Source: Eudorina sp. 2006-703-Eu-15 (lineage: Eukaryota; Chlorophyta; Chlorophyceae; Chlamydomonadales; Volvocaceae). Taken from it: a DNA stretch of 64,000 bases. Positions 57,588-64,000 of the stretch are shown piece after piece. The notes beneath the pieces were generated by a model. It ran no database searches and had not been told where the DNA came from. It saw only the letters and a program-made list of their open reading frames with translations. The stretch lies in NCBI GenBank assembly GCA_003117195.1, contig BDSI01000033.1, positions 1,016,362 through 1,080,361 of the forward strand, read 5' to 3'. Made by a program: the position numbers and the translations under genes. Position 1 is the first letter of the stretch, and every line of letters begins with the position of its first letter.

Positions 57588-59043
57588 ACTCCAGTACACA
57601 CTGGAACCATGAATACCCCACAGCCGCCTTAAGCAACACGACTGCCTGTGTAACCCTTCCTGCTTGATACTCTCTCACACACTTAGAGAAGAACATGCCT
57701 TGCATGCTCTGCCCATCACGAACACCAAACGGTGGGTTCACATAAACATTGCCGCGCCACTCGTTCTGCTCTGCAAGGCCGTCTGCCTCCAAGTCAAAGA
57801 AGATCCGTGCACCAACACGTGTGTTGGCAGCAGCCGTCGAACAGGGGTCCAAATCGATTCCCCGTGGCTCAAACAGCCTCCTCACACGGTCCAGTATCTC
57901 ATCTGGTGAGTACCATTCATTTGAGCGGCTCTGCAAGAACACAGGACGACTGCAAACTGCACGGCTTCCCAGGTGGGTACAGTGAGCAGTGTCGTTCTGT
58001 GCTGGCTCCTCATCAACACCAGCAGTGACTCTGGCATCACCATCATCATCTCCATCATTCAAAACATGGTCATCGTTATCCATGGGTGCAGACATAGCTC
58101 CAACCATTTCTTGTACACAGTTCTCCACCAGCTTACCCGAAACCTTCTTGAGGCCTCCAGCACGCGCACGCTCCCAGGCCAGCGCCCAGGCGCGTACTGC
58201 TAAGTTTATGTCGTACCCAACCAGGGGCCGAACTTGTCGTTCACAAACTGGTAAAATGCTGCCAGCGGGCAGTGCGCGGATAAGGCGTCCAGCGGCAACC
58301 CAGCCCTGAGCCTGCCGCAACCCCATGCCAAGCCATGTGGCCGATGAAACATATTGTGTAAATGTGCTGCAGCCAGCCTGCTCGTACAGCCTTCCATCAT
58401 GAATATCCAGGAGCCCACAAGCCGCCTCGGCGAAAAATCCAGACGCTGCGCTGAACAGACGAGACTCTGCATCACCCAAGTTAGTTGCTGGGGCCATGTA
58501 GTGAAGCCCCGCACAAGACGCCAGTCCGGAACTGCACACATACACACACAGCAACGTAGTTTGGTGAATTGGATTATGTTCTTGGAAACATACAGTGTTC
58601 TCTCTTCTCTCTTGTGTACTGTATGTACACATGTGCATTGCTCACACAGCAGCACCGGCCTAATTTGTATTGCAGGCATGAACATAGCACCGTGCCATGC
58701 AGGCCCAACAGTGAACATGAACTTACTCGCTTGTCCGGTTGTTGCGCTGTACCATCGCCACCGGTGCTGCTGCTGGCGCTACTACTGTGCCGGCAGCCAC
58801 ATCCTCATCCTCACGGTGCAACAGGAATGCACCGACACAAGCAAAGGTGGCTGTGTGCTCATCATTATTGTTGCCCATACTTGTCGTGTTGCTGATGTTG
58901 CTGACTCCACCTCGCGGCCCGTCGCTCGCACGCCCCGTACTGCAAGCTGCTGGCCGTTCACTGTGCGGCTGTGTTGTGGACTCGAGCACCAGGCGGTGGT
59001 TGACTGGGGTCGTGGGAAGTGTTGGAAGCTTGGTCGTTAGTCC
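57588..59043 (-). pseudogene. Truncated phage-type DNA N6-adenine methyltransferase
   Basis: Two minus-strand exons join in phase: 59043-58727 (donor GTAAGT) and 58531-57588 (acceptor TGTGTGCAG). The downstream exon has two parts. First comes a helical domain like those before phage/plasmid methyltransferases (DIHDGRLYEQAGCSTFTQYV, then LPVCERQVRPLV). Then comes the Dam-type N6-adenine methyltransferase domain: NEWYSPDEILD, GIDLDPCSTAAANT, the catalytic VYVNPPFG (bases 57724-57738) and REYQAGRVTQAVVLL. The domain stops after GYSWFQCVLEW, exactly where array unit 7 starts; the frame runs on into the repeat until a stop at 57466, giving a chimeric tail. Further 5' exons may lie beyond 59043. 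This domain family occurs in phages and bacteria and is carried by DIRS-like retrotransposons, so a mobile-element origin is plausible. Confidence 0.7.
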
Positions 59044-59278
59044 CTGGAGGCCACACACAGGTACGCATACACACACGCATGTTAATGCAACTAATCGTGC
59101 TCTCTTCATGCATGTGTCATAAATTAAACACTCTTCATGACTGACTGCAAGTTGCCGTACATGCGAGGAGCAAACACAAACCAGTGTGTGAGTCGAACCC
59201 CTGTGTGGCCTGCACACCCACGACCAATGTTGATGAAGGCTTCTTGCAGGTGAGAACACAGCATCTTGAAAAGCTTTT

Positions 59279-59352
59279 GGCCGCGCCGTGACTCAATTGG
59301 TATAGAGACCCGTACTAATCAAGGTCATCAGTTCGATCCTGGACGATCACTA
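59279..59352 (+). ncRNA. tRNA-like element
   Basis: Has a D-arm CTCAATTGGTATAGAG (CTC/GAG stem, A-box), a GACC...GGTC anticodon-type stem with an oversized loop, a T-arm with B-box AGTTCGATCC, and outer arms CCGCG/CGCGG. The loop size argues against a functional tRNA; it is probably a tRNA-derived SINE or primer-site relic. Confidence 0.4.
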
Positions 59353-59535
59353 TTCGCGGCGTATTACTACTCCAAAAACCCTGCTAGGGACGCATGTGCT
59401 GGAGTCGGTCTGCCGTGTATCACATGACGTGACGCTATGTCTGGTTGAAACCGCTCGTGGTAGGGGAGGCAAGGCGGAGTGGACTGTGCAATACCCCAAC
59501 TGCGAGGGCGCAGTGAGGAAAGAGGATGTTCCCTT

Positions 59536-59919
59536 CAGGAGGGGGAGAGTGTAACACGGCAGTGTAGCCGTTAAGATATAAGCCTAGGAATGATGGTGCC
59601 CCAAGGCTTTCCCTTTACTCTGTGTATTCGTTCATGGGTCCATTTGTGTGCATCTGTGAACGGGTACAAGTGCAAGTGTTTGTTACCATGGCGCACGTGC
59701 ACATGTTACAAGTGCACGGCGTTTGTTACCACTATAACAGAGTATATTTACTATTTTTTATTGTCCGAACGATGCGCGTTACCTATACCGTGTATATAAG
59801 GCAGCCTCCGCACCCTATTTAATTAAATCGTAATAATAACATCGATCATACGTCGTTCTTTATGGTCCAGGCAGCCAGCCTACACGCCAATTGTGCCAGC
59901 CTACACGCCAATTGTAACA
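59536..59919 (+). mobile_element. LTR with polypurine tract (3' end of a retrotransposon)
   Basis: A polypurine tract (AGGAGGGGGAGAG, ending 59549) is followed by TGTAACACGG, the usual TG start of an LTR. A TATA-like TGTATATAAGG lies near 59791, and a TG..CA-compatible end (AATTGTAACA) at 59919 follows a duplicated AGCCTACACGCCAATTGT. This is the arrangement of an element's 3' end. No second LTR, primer-binding site or pol gene is visible in the window, so the element is incomplete or solo. Confidence 0.5.
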
Positions 59920-60357
59920 ACCGTACGGCATAGCGTACACAGTATAAGTAAATATCAAAGAGCCCGCACAACATCTCGAGTAGCCTTTGTCACCAAACGC
60001 TACACCAATTGTAACCGTGACCGTCCCCACTAGGAGACTGTGCGTGTTTGTGTACCCAAATGTTTACATCCAATTCCATCAATCAATAAGAAAAATCAAT
60101 TCAGAGATCGTATGCAATGAAGCAACATCTCCAGTAAATATGGTTGCCGGAGCTAGCATCGCAGTTCGGGGTCTAGAAGCGGGCGGAGGGCATTACGTAC
60201 GGCACAGATGCCGGAAAGCGTACACCAACAATGCCGAGACGGCTCATGCATGCGGGACACATATCCGGGCAGTTTATGTTTTCAGGGGTTATTTATTTGG
60301 TGAATGGAAGCAGTAGTAGGTACGTACACACTACAGCCCGCTCTTGCTTTCCGTTCT
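59920..60357. other. No supported gene
   Basis: Short AT-rich interval between the LTR and the inverted-repeat element. It holds only short open frames without recognisable motifs. Confidence 0.4.
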
Positions 60358-61058
60358 GACGTAATCTTTTTGCAACGCGATTATTTTGCGAGGCCAGAAA
60401 ATAATTTAATTTTCATTGTGAAAACGCAATAGTTTTGTGAGGCGTCGACCGGAGTTTATTTACAAACTTTTAAAATTTGCGAGCTCGTGAGCCGTATATG
60501 ATAGTTTGCGAACTCGCATTTTACCGCTGGCCAAGTGCGCAAGGGTGTGCCCGGCCCAACTTTAGCTTGCACCTAGGTAAGGGTGCCGGTATACTGGGAG
60601 CCATAATTACTTCACGCCCCCCATCCGCCCCACGGCCATGGGCTTGGCCTTGGGCTGCTTCCCTTTCACAGTGAACTTCCCAGGACGCCCCCCCCCCTTG
60701 CAGCAGCCCGCCCACCCGTTCCCTGTGCTGCCCTTCGTCCCCGCGTGCCACGGCCCCTTGCAGGCTGAGACGGGCCGGCCCCCCCCGCCGTTGCCGCCTC
60801 CACTCCCCGACCGGCCGCGCGCGCCGTAGCCGCAGCCCGCATGCCCGTTCCCCGCCGTCCCCCCCGGGTCCGGCCCCGCCCCCGGCACGCAGCCCTGGGC
60901 CCCGCCATCTATTTATTTTCGCAAGAAAAATTTGCGAGGTGCCTTTGGAGTTTTTTATTGAAACTTTGAATATTTGCGAGGGACCCCTTCGAGTTTGTTT
61001 TGACACTTTGCGAGGTCCCAAACAGATAGTTAATATTTATTCGCAAAAAGATTGCGTC
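60358..61058. mobile_element. Non-autonomous terminal-inverted-repeat element with GC-rich cargo
   Basis: The ends are inverted copies of GACG(T/C)AATCTTTTTGC(A/G)A: 60358-60376 and the complement at 61040-61058. Both flanks carry repeated TTTGCGAGG words in AT-rich DNA (at least seven TTTGCGA/TTTGTGA copies), resembling the subterminal repeats of hAT or CACTA elements. In the middle (about 60607-60905) lies a 300-bp block of sharply different, GC-rich composition. On its minus strand an open frame reads GPWHAGTKGSTGNGWAGC and ends VGRMGGVK, suggesting a captured host exon. No transposase is present and I could not define a target-site duplication. Confidence 0.55.
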
Positions 61059-61828
61059 GGTACGGTAACAGCATGTCAAGAGCAGGCTACGTACATACAC
61101 CGACAGCGGACCATGATGTAAGCACAAAGGCGTAACCCGAGATGACTCAGGGCGGTAAGCCTGGCTTACACTCCCCCTTAGAACCGAAGCATCAATCCGC
61201 GCCCGTCTATCAGGGTGACACGGAGCCCGTACTCTACTTGAGAGTCGATCCTTACGTAATTATGCTGTTTACGTACCCCATACAGATCGAACTGATAACC
61301 TCGGCTTTGCCTACGGTTGATGGGCCATAGGGGCCGGAGAAGGCCGAGGACGCACTGACGATGGACAGCAACAATCGGCCTACATACAGCCGGAATGCAA
61401 GGCCGCCGTCCAACGCCAGCAGCACGGCTCTTAGCGCTACAATGATCTCCGAAAAGTACTAACATACACAGACGCTTCTGCCTTCCAACAGGAGCCACCC
61501 GCGGGCTCCAAAACCACAGACGCACGCTCGTCTGTTATACACCGCAGAGAACCTTGGGTTTCCTCACAATACTCACAAGCTCAGGAAACTTGTACGTTTG
61601 TTTCCAACCCAGGGATTAATGGTCATACGGCTCGAATATGCAAAAGTATCGCCCGTCCCTCTGAAAGCGGCAGGCAGACCCCTGGCTGGGTAGCTTTAGC
61701 TTCTAACCTCATCACTGTACTAGTACTACTCACCGTGCGGTGGCGGGAGGTGCAAAGGCCAGGGGAAACCCATAACCTCTCCACCCCCGCCCCCTTAACA
61801 CACGCATCGGTTTACGACCGAGGCGTAC
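61059..61828. other. No supported gene
   Basis: Mixed-composition sequence right of the inverted-repeat element. It could hold downstream exons of the minus-strand gene that begins at 62960, but none could be assigned. Confidence 0.35.
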
Positions 61829-61939
<111 letters not shown>

Positions 61940-61943
61940 TCAC

Positions 61944-62960
61944 TGTGACCTCCTCAGCGATGACATCATCCATTTCGATGTTGTCCTGCACGGCGTCCTC
62001 TACGTCCACAGCAGCAGATTCCGCCTCCCTCGTCATGTGCTGGGCCAGCTGTAGGACATCGCTCTCTGCCATCGTGGGGGCAGCTGAAGCCAAGGCCGCA
62101 ATGACAGCCTTTCCCACATCCAATGATGTTGTGTCATGTTCGTTTATATTGCCTGACCATATAGACCATACAGCAAAACCAACAGCATATGTCAATGAAC
62201 GACAGAGATACTAAATTTGATGGAGGGGATGACGCGTCAAACGTCTCCATTCCTAGGCTACTGGGTTCTTAGTGGCTACCAGGTAGTATCAACATAGAAG
62301 TGCGTGGCAGCTGCACAACATGCCGTACACCATCCATATGGCACAGATACGTGCCTCATAAAGGCTTTACACAGCATCTCGGGTGCGTGCGTGGCCTTTC
62401 CACTCTACAAGAGTGTGTGAAGGCGGCAAGACATGCCGCAAGACATACACTTAGTCAGGTCAGGTGTCACTACCGCGATTTGGCGATTTAAGGTCCTGGG
62501 TTCGAGTCCTAGGGTGACCCCCGACAATGTTCGGTTGCATGCGATTATGGCTAGCTGCTGAGGTGTGGAGTTGAGATCACAGTTGATCGATTGAGATCCG
62601 CACGCTAGATTGCTGGCGATTGTTGAACCCTCTGTCTCTGCGGATGTGCTGGTGAATGGATGGAACAAACGTCGGTTCGTATGGCGTAGGTTCGGTGTGA
62701 TGATGTTGAAGGTGTCCTATAGCATCATATAAAACCGCGACATAAACCCCTTAGGCAGGGCCCGGAAGCCTGTCACACTGTAACCAAAAAAATACACCTC
62801 GATCCTCACCGCCAACGAGTTGGCGCAGGGCCATGAAGCTCGTGTACTGTTTCCTCGCGAGACTTATTAACGTCATCTTGTCTTCATGGCCGTCGTCAAG
62901 ACAGAGGTCCAGTTCCGTTGCAAACCAGGCCGCTAGGTCGCGCTTGAATCCCAGTGCCAT
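61944..62960 (-). CDS. 5' exons of an unidentified minus-strand gene
   Basis: Exon 1, 62960-62810, starts MALGFKRDLAAWFATELDLC and ends with donor GTGAGG in phase 1. Exon 2, 62152-61944, follows acceptor GGTCAG in the matching phase, reads GNINEHDTTSLDVGKAVIAA and continues as an acidic helix to EEVT, then donor GTGAGT. Together 120 codons, soluble, acidic toward the end. Phase agreement and codon pattern support a real gene or a mobile-element ORF. No family recognised, and the 3' part was not found. Confidence 0.45.
62452..62520 (+). ncRNA. tRNA-like element
   Basis: A complete T-arm CCTGG-GTTCGAGT-CCTAGG (B-box) and outer GGTCA/TGACC pairing, but no convincing D or anticodon arm. It lies in the intron of the minus-strand gene. 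Likely a tRNA relic or SINE head. Confidence 0.35.
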
Positions 62961-63167
62961 GATTGTATTGACCTGGTGGATTGAGCACATTGCACCTCAA
63001 TTCATATTATAAGTGCAGCCGCGTCAAGGCGGCACGTAAGAAATGACTGTGCGCACACACGAACCAATGGTTCGCGTCTCACGTGCGCCTGGCTTCTTGA
63101 TGTGCACAGCCAAAACTCACCTGCTCTTTCCTTTCTATATCCATAATATAATTATTTGCATTGATAG

Positions 63168-63313
63168 CGCTGGCCTTTCCTGGTGAACCCATTCTGGCGA
63201 TGAACGAGACTTATAGGGCGGAACAGGTGTCAGCTCAGCAGCTGATTGGAAATGCTCTAATAACAATATCCAGTATCGAGGATATGAAATCGACAAATGT
63301 GAAGGACGCTCTG
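63168..63313 (+). CDS. Possible single exon, identity unknown
   Basis: Bounded by TTGATAG (acceptor) and GTAACG (donor), it reads ALAFPGEPILAMNETYRAEQ, then SAQQLIGNALITISSIED and ends NVKDAL. Composition is protein-like. Partner exons were not located. Confidence 0.3.
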
Positions 63314-63869
63314 GTAACGCGTTAGCGGCGTCTGGTTCAGACGCGTTAAGACGTCAGAACGAGCTCCTTAATTTTTGCACCTGTTACAATACAATCCTCT
63401 GCGTGGAATAAGATAGATGCATGCAGTGACAATTCATTAGACGCCTAGTCAACAGCGTTTGAACATGGGTGCGGTCCCACCAAAAGTCGAAATCATTACT
63501 GTTTCGTTATGAGAGTAATGAGCCAGTACTTAAACAGCGAACACCTGGTAACAGACTCGAACGATAATGTGCTCGGCCACCTCGTACACAGTCGCCCGCT
63601 AACAAGCGACAACACCAGAGGACTGTGTTAGTTTAAGTCGTTTGCGTTGCATAGTCTCAGGATAAAGTACTAATCTATCAAAAATGCAAACTTTCAATCC
63701 CTTCAGCTGCCTTCAGGTGATGCAGATTCTCAACTTACCATATAACAAATGTTGGAGGCAAGGAACCTTTGGTCATAGCCCGGGTGCCACGAATCTCTCA
63801 GTTCTCACACGGCGGCCACGCGTATATCGTATCACAACCCTGTTAAATTCGATGTACAGTATTGGTGAG
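63314..63869. other. No supported gene
   Basis: AT-rich sequence with short open frames only. A frame at 63684 onward is preceded by pyrimidine-rich DNA but has no recognisable content. Confidence 0.35.
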
Positions 63870-63947
63870 CATTACATTCATTACAAGCTTGGAAACACGA
63901 CCAAGCGTGTAATTGGAAACACGACCAAGCGTGTAATGAATGTAATG
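63870..63947 (+). repeat. Hairpin enclosing a 24-bp tandem repeat
   Basis: Arms CATTACATTCATTAC (63870-63884) and its exact complement (63933-63947) flank two copies of GGAAACACGACCAAGCGTGT plus AATT (63891-63914, 63915 on). Inner CTTGG/CCAAG pairing extends the stem. Confidence 0.9.
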
Positions 63948-64000
63948 AGCGGTACAAAGGAACAACGCAAAAGCAGCGCATAAGCTCGAGCGCCTTGACG

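Overview
This window looks like nuclear DNA of a green alga, most likely a volvocine chlorophyte related to Chlamydomonas, Gonium or Volvox. The left two thirds are very GC-rich and gene-dense. Genes are cut into many short exons by GT-AG introns, coding sequence has strong G/C at third codon positions, and proteins carry long Ala/Gly/Pro/Ser insertions. There is no bacterial gene organisation. Exon models were built by hand from splice signals and reading-phase continuity.

Layout of the gene-rich part (about 1.3 to 43 kb): a coiled-coil protein (+, 1367-6483); an ankyrin-like protein with a possible N-terminal lipidation signal (-, 13448-7994, 7 exons, 902 aa); a class I iron-sulfur fumarate hydratase (+, 14321-20728, 15 exons, 683 aa); a hemerythrin/HHE-like protein with degraded metal ligands (-, 27189-24528, 6 exons); the GPI-transamidase subunit PIG-S (+, 28734-34231, 10 exons); a small probably organelle-targeted protein (+, about 35151-37077); mitochondrial ribosomal protein uL3 (-, 41088-38676, 4 exons); and a small single-pass membrane protein (+, about 41369-42879). 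Three neighbouring pairs are divergent (ankyrin/fumarase, hemerythrin/PIG-S, uL3/membrane protein). The functions are unrelated housekeeping roles (TCA cycle, GPI anchoring, mitochondrial translation), as expected for an ordinary nuclear chromosome arm.

From about 42 kb to the end the composition becomes AT-richer and repeat-rich. It holds long perfect inverted repeats (42290-42371, 43006-43080), gene fragments of unknown identity and a Gln/Phe-Gly-rich gene with a frame break. A head-to-tail array of a ~1.45-1.49 kb unit (six full copies and a truncated seventh) spans 48252-57587. The array runs directly into a truncated gene for a phage-type DNA N6-adenine methyltransferase (minus strand, 59043-57588). 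Further right are a tRNA-like element, an LTR with polypurine tract, a 0.7 kb terminal-inverted-repeat element containing a GC-rich foreign segment, a (TTA)37 tract abutting a splice donor, and other tRNA-like fragments.

The part most worth following up is the tandem array plus the truncated methyltransferase gene: a homogenised satellite-like array with conserved small divergent ORFs, internal hairpins and a tRNA-like module, fused to a gene of bacterial/phage type.
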